From: Exiguobacterium qingdaonense
GTDB taxonomy: Bacteria > Bacillota > Bacilli > Exiguobacteriales > Exiguobacteriaceae
Reading direction: 5' to 3'
Assembly: GCF_018617855.1 (NCBI RefSeq)
Contig: NZ_JACSKY010000002.1
Location: 1 to 64,000, forward strand
Length of the DNA stretch: 64,000 bases
A program made the translations under genes and the position numbers. This document shows, piece after piece, positions 23,533-32,502 of the stretch. The number at the start of each line of letters is the position of its first letter. Within the stretch, counting starts at the first letter, position 1. The notes beneath the pieces are model-generated. The model did not search any database. It was not told the DNA's origin and saw nothing but the letters and a program-made list of their open reading frames with translations.

Positions 23533-23781
23533 ATGTTACGAATTGATCCAACACCAAATCCAAATGCAATGAAAGTGACACTCCCAGAAAACGTGTTCGG
23601 GGCGAAAAGTCAAAGCGTGAAAGCTGGCGAAGCGACAGACCAACCGCTCCTCGCAAAACTCGTCGAAATCGAGGGAGTCGAGAGCGTGTTTGCTTATGGT
23701 GACTTTGTGACCGTATCAAAAGAGGCTGACGTGAGCTGGGAAGCAATCCTACCACATGTCGAGACGGCGTATCGCGGATGA
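23533..23781 (+). CDS. Stand-alone Nfu N-terminal domain protein, 82 aa
   Basis: The sequence ...DPTPNPNAMKVTLP at the N-terminus is the signature of the Nfu/NifU N-terminal domain (PF08712), found in iron-sulphur cluster carriers. The cluster-binding CxxC domain of full Nfu is absent, so alone it cannot carry a cluster by the usual site; such short versions occur widely in Bacillales. AAGGAGG lies 6 nt upstream. Its stop overlaps the next start (ATGA). Confidence 0.8.
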   Translation: MLRIDPTPNPNAMKVTLPENVFGAKSQSVKAGEATDQPLLAKLVEIEGVESVFAYGDFVTVSKEADVSWEAILPHVETAYRG

Positions 23782-24578
23782 ATCCGCTCGTCTCGATCGT
23801 CATTCCGGCTTATAAACGCGAGACGGAACTGACGGAACTGCTTGAAAGCCTGACGGTCCAAACGTTTCAACAGTTTGAAGTCTTGATCATGAATAATGAG
23901 GGGCCGCCAAAACAACATCTTTTGGCGCCTTTTTTGAATCGGTTGGATGTCCGTGTGATTGAAGTCGGTGAGAATCATCACGTCCGTGCCCGCAATCGTG
24001 GCGTTGTCGAATCAAAGGGTGACATCATCTTGTTGCTAGACGATGATGACCTTCTTATGCCGACGCATCTCGAGGACGGTTTACGCGACCTTCAACAGGC
24101 TGACTTTGTCTATACGGACGCCGAACTGTTCCGCTTTGAATGGATTGATGGACGCCGCGCCGTGACCGAATGGGAACCGTTTGCATATGAGTTTGATTCA
24201 GAGCGGATGCGCCAGGACTCGACGTTTATCCCATCCGGTACGATGTATCGGAAAGCAATCCATGACTCGATTGGATTGTTCGACGAGGACGTCTACAATT
24301 ACTGGGACTGGGATTTCTTTTTGAGGGTGATGGAGAAGTTCATCATCTCCCATCCGGCGCGTGCGACCGTACTTTATGCATTCAACGGAACCGACAACCT
24401 GTCGGCAAAGCAAGATGAAACGAGACGTCGTTACTTTGACCGATTCTGTCAAAAGCATCGGCTGACAGATATGGAAATGAAGAACTTCCATATCGTTCAA
24501 AAAGAACGACGTTCATATGTGAGACAGACAGAGAGAACGTTCTCAGGCACGCTACCTGGTCGGACGGAAGGAGATTGA
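23778..24578 (+). CDS. Family 2 glycosyltransferase, 266 aa
   Basis: A GT-A fold glycosyltransferase using a nucleotide sugar. It begins VSIVIPAYKRETELTELLES, followed by RARNRGVVESKGDIILLLDDDD, whose DDDD contains the metal-binding DxD. The later acceptor-side motif is NYWDWDFFLRVME. No membrane segment is present, so it is cytoplasmic or peripheral. It overlaps the Nfu-type gene by 4 nt and ends 3 nt before the regulator gene's start. B. subtilis has a hydrolase gene (yugF) at this point, so this is a local replacement. Acceptor unknown. Confidence 0.85.
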   Translation: MNPLVSIVIPAYKRETELTELLESLTVQTFQQFEVLIMNNEGPPKQHLLAPFLNRLDVRVIEVGENHHVRARNRGVVESKGDIILLLDDDDLLMPTHLEDGLRDLQQADFVYTDAELFRFEWIDGRRAVTEWEPFAYEFDSERMRQDSTFIPSGTMYRKAIHDSIGLFDEDVYNYWDWDFFLRVMEKFIISHPARATVLYAFNGTDNLSAKQDETRRRYFDRFCQKHRLTDMEMKNFHIVQKERRSYVRQTERTFSGTLPGRTEGD

Positions 24579-24580
24579 GT

Positions 24581-25075
24581 ATGTATTCATCAAAAGAACT
24601 GGAACTGTTAGAGTTGTTAGAAGAAAAAGGGTATCTCGAGACGAAGATGCTAGCTGACTTGTTAGCGGTCGATGAAGCGACGATCGAGTCGATGCTCGAG
24701 AAGTTTAAACAAGACGGAATCCTCCTTGGATTTCGGGCGATGGTCAACTGGCAAAAAATCAATCGTCATGATGTGACGGCTTTTATCGATGTCAAAGTGA
24801 CGCCGAAACGGGGTCGCGGATTTGATGATGTGGCCGAACGGATCTATCGTTTCCCTGAAGTGACGGCACTTTATCTGATGTCAGGCGCGTACGACCTTCA
24901 AGTCGTGATTCGGGCGAACTCGCTTCAAGACGTAGCCTCGTTCGTCTCGGACAAGCTGTCGCCTCTCGACTCGGTCTTGTCGACAACGACACACTTCAAA
25001 TTGAAAACATACAAACATGACGGGATCTTGTTCACCCCACAAACTGAAGACAAGCGCTTGAACATTACGCCATGA
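24581..25075 (+). CDS. yugG: Lrp/AsnC-family transcription regulator (YugG type), 164 aa
   Basis: The N-terminal winged helix-turn-helix (about 5-55, with KMLADLLAVDEATIESML) is followed by an Lrp ligand-binding domain (about 65-145, with VTALYLMSGAYDLQVVI). The family senses amino acids and forms octameric rings. GGAG 7 nt before the ATG at 24581 selects it over a TTG at 24575. The stop overlaps the aminotransferase start by 4 nt, so it probably regulates its own operon. Corresponds by position to B. subtilis yugG. Confidence 0.88.
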   Translation: MYSSKELELLELLEEKGYLETKMLADLLAVDEATIESMLEKFKQDGILLGFRAMVNWQKINRHDVTAFIDVKVTPKRGRGFDDVAERIYRFPEVTALYLMSGAYDLQVVIRANSLQDVASFVSDKLSPLDSVLSTTTHFKLKTYKHDGILFTPQTEDKRLNITP

Positions 25076-26259
25076 AGTCACTATCGAATCAAGTCGTCTC
25101 GATGAAACCGTCGGGCATTCGCCGATTCTTCGACTTAGCACAGACGATGGAAAACGTAGTTTCTCTTGGGGTAGGGGAACCAGATTTCATCACACCATGG
25201 AACGTGCGCGAAGCGAGCTACGCCGCACTCGAAGAAGGATATACGGCTTACAGTGCCAACGCCGGGCTCATCGAATTGCGAGAAGAGATCGCGAGTTATA
25301 TGAAAGAACGTTTTTCAGTCCATTACGACCCGGCGTCAGAATTGATTGTCACGACAGGGGCCTCGCAAGCGCTCGATATCGCATTCCGATCCCTCCTCAA
25401 TCCGGGAGATGAGGTCATCGTGGTCGAACCGGCATTCGTCTCATACGGTCCGTTGATTGAAATGGCGGGAGGAAAGGTGGTTCCCGTCGCATGTCGTCCT
25501 GAGAATGGGTTCCGTCTTGACCGAAACGACGTCGAGGGAGCCATTACGGAACGAACGAAGGCGATCTTGCTTTGTTTCCCGTCTAATCCGACAGGTGCGA
25601 CGATGACTGGCGACGAACTTGCCCAAATCGCTGAACTGGCGACGAAGTATGACCTATGGGTCGTGAGTGATGAGATTTATGCAGAACTGTGTTACGACGA
25701 ACCGTTCGTTAGCTTTGCGACGCTACATGATATGCGAGACCGAACAATTGTCGTGAATGGTTTCTCGAAGGCGTTCGCGATGACGGGGTGGCGCCTTGGA
25801 TTCACGTGCGCACCGGAAGTCGTGACGCGAGAAATGTTGAAAGTACATCAATACGGCATGATGTGCGCCCCGACACTCGTTCAGTTCGGAGGGCTTGAGG
25901 CGCTTCGAACTCGCAACCAACATGTGCCGGGTATGGTAAAGAGCTATCGGCAACGTCGGAACTACTTCATTCAAGCACTGAATGAGGCGGGACTGCCGAC
26001 GCATGTACCAGGTGGGGCATTCTATGCGTTCCCTTCGATTCGTCACACCGGGTTGACGAGTGAAGAGTTCGCGGAGCGTCTATTAATCGAAGAACGTGTC
26101 GCCGTCGTTCCGGGGAATGCTTTCGGTGAAAGCGGTGAAGGGTTCGTTCGAGCGAGTTATGCGACGTCGCTTGAACAATTACAAGAGGCGATTCGTCGAA
26201 TCGAACGCTTTATGAAACAATTCGAGATGACGACCACGCGACAAGACTCTCAACGATGA
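25072..26259 (+). CDS. yugH: PLP-dependent class I/II aminotransferase (YugH type), 395 aa
   Basis: A fold-type I aminotransferase. The PLP lysine is in VVNGFSKAFAMTGWRLGF, the phosphate- and ring-binding segments are TGASQALDIAF and CFPSNPTGATM, and the carboxylate-binding Arg is in GFVRASYA. The N-terminal SGIRRFFDLA and GVGEPDF are typical of aspartate/aromatic aminotransferase subgroup I-gamma. Translationally coupled to the Lrp gene by ATGA overlap. Substrate specificity cannot be read. Confidence 0.9.
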   Translation: MKSLSNQVVSMKPSGIRRFFDLAQTMENVVSLGVGEPDFITPWNVREASYAALEEGYTAYSANAGLIELREEIASYMKERFSVHYDPASELIVTTGASQALDIAFRSLLNPGDEVIVVEPAFVSYGPLIEMAGGKVVPVACRPENGFRLDRNDVEGAITERTKAILLCFPSNPTGATMTGDELAQIAELATKYDLWVVSDEIYAELCYDEPFVSFATLHDMRDRTIVVNGFSKAFAMTGWRLGFTCAPEVVTREMLKVHQYGMMCAPTLVQFGGLEALRTRNQHVPGMVKSYRQRRNYFIQALNEAGLPTHVPGGAFYAFPSIRHTGLTSEEFAERLLIEERVAVVPGNAFGESGEGFVRASYATSLEQLQEAIRRIERFMKQFEMTTTRQDSQR

Positions 26260-26274
26260 GGGTCTTGTCGTTAT
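26239..26274 (+). terminator. Weak terminator overlapping the yugH 3' end
   Basis: CGACAAGAC-CTC pairs with GAG-GTCTTGTCG, followed only by TTAT. The stem begins inside the yugH coding sequence. Confidence 0.6.
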
Positions 26275-26310
26275 AAAGAGAAGATGAAAAACGAGCGATG
26301 GGGTGAATAG

Positions 26311-27555
26311 ATGGAACGATATGATTTTATTGCGATTGGTTGTGGTCCGTATAATCTCGGTTTGATGGCCCTCGCGGAAAAGACGGGATTACGGAGGGTT
26401 TGTTTTGAAAAGCGTCAAGAAATGATGTGGCATGAAGGCATGCTGATTGAAGGTATGACGATGCAAACACATTATTTACAAGACCTCGTCTCGCTCGCTG
26501 ACCCGACCAACCCTTGCAGTTTTTTAAATTATTTGCATGAAACTGGGCGCATGCAGACGTTCATCACACAAGAGCAAAACAAGATCCCGCGAACGGAGTA
26601 CAATCGGTACTTGCGCTGGGCGGCTGAACGATTATCGACAATCCGTTTTGGTCACTATGTCTCTGATGTACAGGTCGTTGAAGATGGCTTTGTTGTGACG
26701 GTCGAGTCAGGTGGGCAAACGACTCAAGTTCATACGACATCGCTCGTTCTCGGTACCGGTGCAGAACCCGATGTACCGAGTGGGTTTGAACAAGTTATAC
26801 ACACGAGCGACTATCTTACATATCGAGATGTGCTAAGGGATCGTTATCGAGTTGCAGTTGTCGGGAGTGGGCAGAGTGCGGCGGAAGTGTTTCTTGATTT
26901 GATGCGCAATGCGACGGATGACCAACGGATTGACTGGATCACTCGGTCGAATCATTTTGAGTCACTCGAATCGGGTAAGCTTGGCGACGAGATTTTTAGC
27001 GTGGACTATGTCGATTACTTTCATGGATTGCCATATGACTCACGGCAGGAACTTCTTCGTTCCTTCGAACGTTTCCGCCACGGGGTCAACCCTGAGACGA
27101 TGACGTCGATTTACGAAGCGCTCTATCATCGGACGGCGGAAGGGAATCCGGAGCGGACAGAGATGCTCACGCAAGTCGAGGTAGAGTCCATATCGTATGA
27201 CTGGTTGACACATCGATTGAAAGGAACCAAACAATACACGCACGAAGTGGTTGAAAAGGAATACGATCTTGTCGTTGTGGCGACAGGGTATCGCCCGGTT
27301 GTCCCATCCTTTATCGATCGACTTCCAATCGTCTGGGAGGCGGAAGGCGAATGGGCTGTCGATGAAACGTATCGCGTGGTCATGAGCGAGTCATTGCATG
27401 GGCAGTTGTTCACACATACGAACTTAGAACATTCTCACGGTCCCGCTGCGACTAATTTAGGGATGGCCGTCTATCGGAATGCATTGATGTTGAATGAGAT
27501 GTCCAAATCGACTGTATATCCAATTAAGCATCAAAAGCCGTTTACGACATTTTGA
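26311..27555 (+). CDS. Lysine/ornithine N-monooxygenase-like flavoprotein (siderophore type), 414 aa
   Basis: Resembles IucD/PvdA/SidA enzymes that N-hydroxylate lysine or ornithine side chains for siderophores. The FAD loop is IAIGCGPYNLGLMAL; MTMQTHYLQDLVSLADPT is the conserved substrate and FAD segment; VVGSGQSAAEVFLDL is the NADPH loop; VVATGYRPVVP is the family ATGY motif. The C-terminal NLEHSHGPAATNLGM also fits. GGGGTGAATAG precedes the ATG. No siderophore synthetase, exporter or Fur-box-like site is visible nearby, so it is an orphan here. Its partner may lie elsewhere or it may hydroxylate another amine. Confidence 0.85.
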   Translation: MERYDFIAIGCGPYNLGLMALAEKTGLRRVCFEKRQEMMWHEGMLIEGMTMQTHYLQDLVSLADPTNPCSFLNYLHETGRMQTFITQEQNKIPRTEYNRYLRWAAERLSTIRFGHYVSDVQVVEDGFVVTVESGGQTTQVHTTSLVLGTGAEPDVPSGFEQVIHTSDYLTYRDVLRDRYRVAVVGSGQSAAEVFLDLMRNATDDQRIDWITRSNHFESLESGKLGDEIFSVDYVDYFHGLPYDSRQELLRSFERFRHGVNPETMTSIYEALYHRTAEGNPERTEMLTQVEVESISYDWLTHRLKGTKQYTHEVVEKEYDLVVVATGYRPVVPSFIDRLPIVWEAEGEWAVDETYRVVMSESLHGQLFTHTNLEHSHGPAATNLGMAVYRNALMLNEMSKSTVYPIKHQKPFTTF

Positions 27556-27565
27556 CAAAAAAAAG

Positions 27566-27678
27566 GCTAGGCAAATTGCCTAGCGGAATCAGGGGGGAAT
27601 ACTTGAAGTCTTGCTTGATTTGTATTTACCCGGACCTTTGACTTTAAAACATTTCAATTCGTTGAAATAATCTTTTTT
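27566..27678 (+). ncRNA. Candidate short RNA or structured leader before yugI
   Basis: The gap before yugI opens with the hairpin GCTAGGCAAATTGCCTAGC (27566-27584). It ends with ATTTCAA-TTCG-TTGAAAT (27651-27668) followed by TTTTTT, a small terminator. AGGGGGG in the middle precedes a TTG-started 12-codon frame that is probably chance. No convincing promoter was found, so this is only a candidate. Confidence 0.3.
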
Positions 27679-27750
27679 ACTAATTTCTACACTTTATCGA
27701 AAAAAGTATGTTATAGTAAGTTGATGAATTTAGCATAGGAGTTGTTTGTA

Positions 27751-28143
27751 ATGGCAAAATACGAAAAAGATCAAGTTTTAAAAGGTAAAGTAACAGGAAT
27801 TCAACCATTCGGTGCTTTCGTGGCACTCGATGACGAGACTCAAGGTCTTGTCCACATTTCAGAAATCTCACACGACTACGTAAAAGACGTAAACGACTAC
27901 GTTCAAGTCGGTCAAGAAGTTGAAGTGAAAATCCTTGAAGTGGATGAAGCTTCTAAAAAAATCAAGCTTTCAATGAAAGCGACTCAAGAAGCTCCAAAAC
28001 GCGAGAAGTCTGCGAAACCAGCTCGTCGCGCGCCACGTCGCAACGAAGCATCTTCTAACTTCAAGCAAGAAGAAGCTCCAGGATTCACAGTTCTCAAGGA
28101 CAAACTTGAAGACTGGATCAAAAACACGAACTTCAAGAAGTAA
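27751..28143 (+). CDS. yugI: S1 RNA-binding domain protein, general stress protein 13 type, 130 aa
   Basis: A single S1/OB domain occupies residues 1-75 (QVLKGKVTGIQPFGAFVALD, GLVHISEIS, VKILEVDEASKKIKLSMKA). A lysine/arginine-rich linker (RREKSAKPARR-like) and a short C-terminal helix KDKLEDWIK follow. Length and layout match B. subtilis YugI (general stress protein 13), which associates with ribosomes. An upstream in-frame TTG (27742) is rejected because TAGGAG lies 9 nt before the ATG at 27751. -10-like TATAGT lies about 35 nt upstream. Confidence 0.93.
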   Translation: MAKYEKDQVLKGKVTGIQPFGAFVALDDETQGLVHISEISHDYVKDVNDYVQVGQEVEVKILEVDEASKKIKLSMKATQEAPKREKSAKPARRAPRRNEASSNFKQEEAPGFTVLKDKLEDWIKNTNFKK

Positions 28144-28150
28144 CGACTTC

Positions 28151-28185
28151 AAGGTGACCCGATTTTTCGGGTCACCTTTTTTTTT
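28151..28185 (+). terminator. Terminator of yugI
   Basis: AAGGTGACCCGA pairs with TCGGGTCACCTT and is followed by a run of nine T. Confidence 0.95.
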
Positions 28186-28239
28186 ACAGGAAATAACGAT
28201 TCACATGAAGAATGGTTAGACCGTATAGGAGGAGATATT

Positions 28240-29232
28240 ATGAAAATTGGCATTATTGGATCGGGAGGCATCGCGACGAATGCCCATATTCCGAATTATA
28301 TTAAAGCTGGAGTAGACGTCGTGGCGATCATGAACCGGACACGGGCTAACGGTGAACGTGTCGCGCAGAAGTTTGGCGTCCCGAACGTTTATGAGACGGT
28401 CGAGGAGATGCTTTCGAGCGAACAACTCGATGCGGTCAGCATCTGTACACCAAACGCCTTACATAAAGAGCAAGTGCTGCTTGCGCTTGAAGCAGGATGT
28501 CACGTTCTCTGTGAAAAGCCACCTGGTATCTCGGAGAATGAGGCAATTGAGATGTTAGAAGCGGCAAAACGAGCTGGAAAAACATTGCATTATGGATTTC
28601 ATTATCGCCATCGAGCGGACACCATCCTGTTGAAGCGCATGATTGATGCTGGGGAGCTGGGAGACGTCTATGCGACGACAGCACTCGCCCTTCGACGACG
28701 CGGAATTCCCGGGTGGGGTGTGTTTACGAACAAAGAACTACAAGGCGGTGGAGCTTTACTCGATGTTGGAGTACATATGTTAGACCTTGCACTTTACTTG
28801 ATGGGATACCCGGAGCCAAAAGAGGTCATCGGGCATGTGGGACAGTATTTAGGCAGTCGCCCGGGAGTCGGTCTATTGGGGGATTGGGATTATGCATCCT
28901 TATCTGTCGAAGATACGGCGAGAGCGATGGTTACATTCGAGACGAAGGCGTCGTTGATGCTCGATGTAAGTTATATGGCCAATCTCGAGGACAAAGATAC
29001 GATGCGGGTCGAGTGTCGCGGGACGAATGCCGGCGCCAGTCTATTCCCGCTCAAACTGCACACTGAAAAACATGGTGCGTTGTTTGATGAACAACCGGCG
29101 TATTTACAAGAACATGATCCTTATGAGAAACAGATTCAATCATTTCTTGAAGCGTGTCGGCAAGAGCCGGACTATCGTCAAGCTGAAGAAGCGGTCATTT
29201 TACATCGAATCATCGATCGCATCTACGCGTAA
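28240..29232 (+). CDS. Gfo/Idh/MocA-family oxidoreductase, 330 aa
   Basis: An NAD(P)-dependent dehydrogenase, usually acting on sugars or inositols. The nucleotide loop is IGIIGSGGIATNAHI at the N-terminus. The family lysine is in VLCEKPPGISENEA, and the C-terminal alpha/beta domain has GGGALLDVGVHMLDLALYLMG with the conserved Asp and His. AGGAGG 7 nt upstream fixes the start. It has its own terminator-bounded unit and no sugar-catabolic neighbours, so the substrate remains open. Confidence 0.88.
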   Translation: MKIGIIGSGGIATNAHIPNYIKAGVDVVAIMNRTRANGERVAQKFGVPNVYETVEEMLSSEQLDAVSICTPNALHKEQVLLALEAGCHVLCEKPPGISENEAIEMLEAAKRAGKTLHYGFHYRHRADTILLKRMIDAGELGDVYATTALALRRRGIPGWGVFTNKELQGGGALLDVGVHMLDLALYLMGYPEPKEVIGHVGQYLGSRPGVGLLGDWDYASLSVEDTARAMVTFETKASLMLDVSYMANLEDKDTMRVECRGTNAGASLFPLKLHTEKHGALFDEQPAYLQEHDPYEKQIQSFLEACRQEPDYRQAEEAVILHRIIDRIYA

Positions 29233-29306
29233 GCACGATACTTTTCATTCCTTAAAAACAGGGTATATAGTGTAGGTGTTACATATTTTCGCGAGGAGGA
29301 TGATTT

Positions 29307-30470
29307 ATGCACAACTTTGAATACAAAAACCCGACGAAGCTCATTTTTGGAACACATCAGGTTGAAAAGCTGGCAGGAGAACTTAAAGCGCTCGACACGA
29401 AAAAAGTGATGCTCGTCTATGGTGGCGGAAGCATCAAAAAGAATGGGACGTATGATGAGGTCGTGGCTGAACTTGAGAAGGCGAATATCTCATATGTCGA
29501 CTTCTCAGGGGTTGAACCGAATCCGCGCATCGAGACGGTACGTCGTGCGGTGAAACGAGCTCGTGAAGAAGAGGTGGACGTGTTACTCGCTGTCGGCGGA
29601 GGTTCCGTCATCGACTGTACGAAGTTAATCTCAGCGGCAATCCCTTATGAGGGGGATGCGTGGGATATCGTGCTCCGTGAACATGTTCCGACAGAGGCGG
29701 TGCCGTTTGGGACAGTGCTCACCCTCGCAGCGACAGGGTCAGAGATGAACGCGGGATCGGTCATCACGAACTGGGAAACGCAAGAGAAGTTCGGATGGGG
29801 TCATCCGCTCGTCTATCCGACTTTCTCCATCCTCGACCCACGTTATACGGTCTCAGTTCCAAAGGACCAAACCATCTACGGAATCGTCGACATGATGAGT
29901 CACTGTTTCGAACAATACTTCCACCCGAACCATGCGCCGGTCCAAGAGCGCATGACCGAAGGTGTCTTGAAGGCGGTCGTCGAATCGGCACCGAAACTCG
30001 TGAACGACTTGGAAAACGTAGACCTTCGCGCCATCATCTTATTCTCTGGTACGATCGCATTGAACGGTGTACTTCAGATGGGTGCATCAGGAGACTGGGC
30101 ATCACATAACATTGAACACGCCGTATCGGCTGTACATGATATCCCGCATGCGGGCGGCCTCGCGATTCTCTTCCCGCGTTGGATGGAGCACGTACTGGAT
30201 GAAGACAATGCGTATCGTTTCGCACGACTCGGTACAGAAGTGTTCGATGTGGAACCGGCTGAAAACGACTTGGAGACAGGAAAACGGACAATCGAGGCGA
30301 TTCGTGCATTCTTCGACGCGATCGGTGCGCCGAACTCGCTCCGTGACTATGATATCGATGATTCGACATTCGATGCAATCCTTGATTCAGCGATGAAACG
30401 AGGCGCGTTCGGTGGCTTCCGTACGCTTGAACGAGAAGACGTTGCGCATATCCTTGAATTGAGCAAATAA
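29307..30470 (+). CDS. NADH-dependent butanol dehydrogenase-type iron alcohol dehydrogenase, 387 aa
   Basis: A group III metal-dependent alcohol dehydrogenase, probably reducing aldehydes with NAD(P)H. The nucleotide-binding loop is [16 protein letters not shown]. Metal ligands sit in [15 protein letters not shown] and [22 protein letters not shown]. This corresponds to B. subtilis YugJ/YugK, which also precede pgi. GAGGAGG 6 nt upstream. It could dispose of excess NADH under low oxygen; methylglyoxal or long-chain aldehydes are alternative substrates. Confidence 0.9.
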   Translation: MHNFEYKNPTKLIFGTHQVEKLAGELKALDTKKVMLVYGGGSIKKNGTYDEVVAELEKANISYVDFSGVEPNPRIETVRRAVKRAREEEVDVLLAVGGGSVIDCTKLISAAIPYEGDAWDIVLREHVPTEAVPFGTVLTLAATGSEMNAGSVITNWETQEKFGWGHPLVYPTFSILDPRYTVSVPKDQTIYGIVDMMSHCFEQYFHPNHAPVQERMTEGVLKAVVESAPKLVNDLENVDLRAIILFSGTIALNGVLQMGASGDWASHNIEHAVSAVHDIPHAGGLAILFPRWMEHVLDEDNAYRFARLGTEVFDVEPAENDLETGKRTIEAIRAFFDAIGAPNSLRDYDIDDSTFDAILDSAMKRGAFGGFRTLEREDVAHILELSK

Positions 30471-30500
30471 GGCGAATTCTTGCCTATTTTGCAATAATGA

Positions 30501-30530
30501 TTGAACGAATCCGACGTTTCCGTTTATGAT
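30501..30530 (+). promoter_or_regulatory. SigA-type promoter of pgi
   Basis: TTGAAC, an 18-bp spacer and TATGAT lie about 45 nt before the pgi start codon. Confidence 0.6.
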
Positions 30531-30576
30531 GGGTCATGTATGGCTCTTTCAGGAGCGATTTAAAGGAGGAAATGAC

Positions 30577-31929
30577 ATGTCAACTGTACGTTTCGATTAT
30601 TCAAACGCGCTCTCATTCGTAGGGAAGCATGAAATCGACCAAATGCAAGAAACGGTAAAAGCCCTTCACTCGGTGATTCATGAGCGGAGCGGTGCCGGAA
30701 GTGATTTTCTTGGGTGGGTCGACCTTCCGACCGAATACGATCAAGATGAGTTCGCACGAATCAAAGCTGCGGCGGAACGAATTCGCGATAATTCAGACGT
30801 TCTCGTCGTCGTCGGAATCGGAGGTTCATACCTCGGAGCCCGTGCAGCGATCGAAATGCTTCAACATTCGTTCTTCAACGTATTGTCAAAAGAAGAGCGC
30901 AAGGCGCCACAAGTATTCTATGCGGGCCACAACATCTCTTCGACGTATATGAGAGAGTTGCTTCAAGTGCTTGAAGGAAAAGACATCTCCATCAACGTCA
31001 TCTCGAAATCCGGAACGACGACGGAGCCGGCAATCGCGTTCCGCGTCCTTAAACAATTCATGGAAGACAAGTACGGTCAAGAAGGTGCGCGCGAGCGTAT
31101 TTATGCGACGACGGACCGTGCCCGCGGTGCACTCAAGACGCTCGCGGACGCAGAAGGTTACGAGTCATTCGTCATTCCAGACGATGTCGGTGGACGCTTC
31201 TCTGTCCTCACACCAGTCGGCCTTCTTCCAATCGCTGCTGCAGGCATCGACATCGATGCGTTGATGGAAGGAGCGCGTGACGCACAAAACGCTTACAGCT
31301 CACCAGAGTTGTCTGAAAACGAAGCGTATCAATATGCGGTCGTGCGTAATGCCCTTTACGCGAAAGGCAAATCAATCGAGATGCTCGTCAACTACGAGCC
31401 GGCGCTTCACTACGTGTCAGAGTGGTGGAAGCAACTTTACGGTGAATCAGAAGGGAAGGACAATAAAGGAATCTTCCCTGCAGCGGTCGACTTCTCGACA
31501 GACCTTCACTCGATGGGTCAATATATCCAGGAAGGTCGTCGTGACTTGTTCGAGACAGTCATCCGTGTGAAAGAAGTACGTCACTCGATGAATGTCCCTG
31601 AAGACGCACAAGACTTAGACGGCTTGAACTTCCTCGCCGGTGAGACGATTCAGTTCGTGAACGACAAGGCGACAGAAGGGACGCTTCTTGCGCACACTGA
31701 CGGACATGTCCCGAACCTTGTCGTCGAATTGCCAGAGATGACACCGTATCACCTCGGTTACATGTTCTACTTCTTCGAAAAAGCATGTGCGATGAGCGGC
31801 TATATCCTCGGCGTCAACCCGTTCAACCAACCAGGTGTCGAAGCGTACAAAGCGAACATGTTCGCATTGCTCGGCAAACCAGGTTACGAAGAACAAAAGG
31901 CAGAACTCGAGAAACGCTTGAATCAGTAA
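30577..31929 (+). CDS. pgi: Glucose-6-phosphate isomerase, 450 aa
   Basis: Interconverts glucose-6-phosphate and fructose-6-phosphate in glycolysis. Sugar-phosphate-binding loops are [19 protein letters not shown] and [17 protein letters not shown]. The second signature, [14 protein letters not shown], and the C-terminal [16 protein letters not shown] are intact. Upstream in-frame codons exist, but AAAGGAGG 7 nt before the ATG at 30577 gives the 450 residues of B. subtilis Pgi. It is the next step after glucose uptake by the PTS permeases in this window. Confidence 0.97.
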   Translation: MSTVRFDYSNALSFVGKHEIDQMQETVKALHSVIHERSGAGSDFLGWVDLPTEYDQDEFARIKAAAERIRDNSDVLVVVGIGGSYLGARAAIEMLQHSFFNVLSKEERKAPQVFYAGHNISSTYMRELLQVLEGKDISINVISKSGTTTEPAIAFRVLKQFMEDKYGQEGARERIYATTDRARGALKTLADAEGYESFVIPDDVGGRFSVLTPVGLLPIAAAGIDIDALMEGARDAQNAYSSPELSENEAYQYAVVRNALYAKGKSIEMLVNYEPALHYVSEWWKQLYGESEGKDNKGIFPAAVDFSTDLHSMGQYIQEGRRDLFETVIRVKEVRHSMNVPEDAQDLDGLNFLAGETIQFVNDKATEGTLLAHTDGHVPNLVVELPEMTPYHLGYMFYFFEKACAMSGYILGVNPFNQPGVEAYKANMFALLGKPGYEEQKAELEKRLNQ

Positions 31930-31937
31930 AAAAACAG

Positions 31938-31967
31938 ATCGGTCCGCAAGTCGGACCGATTTTTTTG
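31938..31967 (+). terminator. Terminator of pgi
   Basis: ATCGGTCCG pairs with CGGACCGAT and is followed by TTTTTTT. Confidence 0.95.
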
Positions 31968-32028
31968 TTTGAAACTGGGTGAAGACAAGGTAAAGTGAGA
32001 GTAGACAGGGGAAAGAAAGGGATGGACT

Positions 32029-32502
32029 ATGAAGACATTCAAGGATTACTATCATAATCAAGTCGAGTTAAGCTTCACTCATTATCCGTTCTCAGACACA
32101 CCGCTCCACGTCTGGGTCGTCACCCGATTTAAAGACAAATGGGTTTTGACGAAACATAAGCAACGCGGACTCGAGTTTCCGGGTGGGAAAGTCGAACCAG
32201 GAGAGCACGAAGACGATGCCGCCATCCGGGAAGTATTTGAAGAAACCGGAGGGGTCGTCAAGACGTTACGATACATGGGGCAATATCGTGTGCTCGGTCG
32301 TGGCGACACGGTCATCAAAAATATTTATTTTGCGGAGATTGAACGGTTTGAGGATCATCCTGCCGTTGATGAGACAGACGGGGCTGTCCTGGTCGATGCC
32401 TTGCCGGACAATCTGTTACGGAATCCACGTTATAGCTTTATGATGAAAGACCGTGTCTTGCCAGAAACGATGAGGGTTTTATATGAGCAACAGTTGGTTT
32501 GA
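32029..32502 (+). CDS. ytkD: Nudix hydrolase, YtkD/RppH-like, 157 aa
   Basis: A Nudix pyrophosphohydrolase. The complete Nudix box GX5EX7REUXEEXGU is seen in GGKVEPGEHEDDAA-IREVFEETGG (about residues 51-74). The flanks FKDYYHNQVELSF and GQYRVLGRGDTVIKNIYFA match B. subtilis YtkD almost along its length. YtkD hydrolyses 8-oxo-dGTP and other NTPs, and Bacillus RppH activity removes RNA 5' pyrophosphate. The gene overlaps the next by 20 nt. Confidence 0.92.
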   Translation: MKTFKDYYHNQVELSFTHYPFSDTPLHVWVVTRFKDKWVLTKHKQRGLEFPGGKVEPGEHEDDAAIREVFEETGGVVKTLRYMGQYRVLGRGDTVIKNIYFAEIERFEDHPAVDETDGAVLVDALPDNLLRNPRYSFMMKDRVLPETMRVLYEQQLV

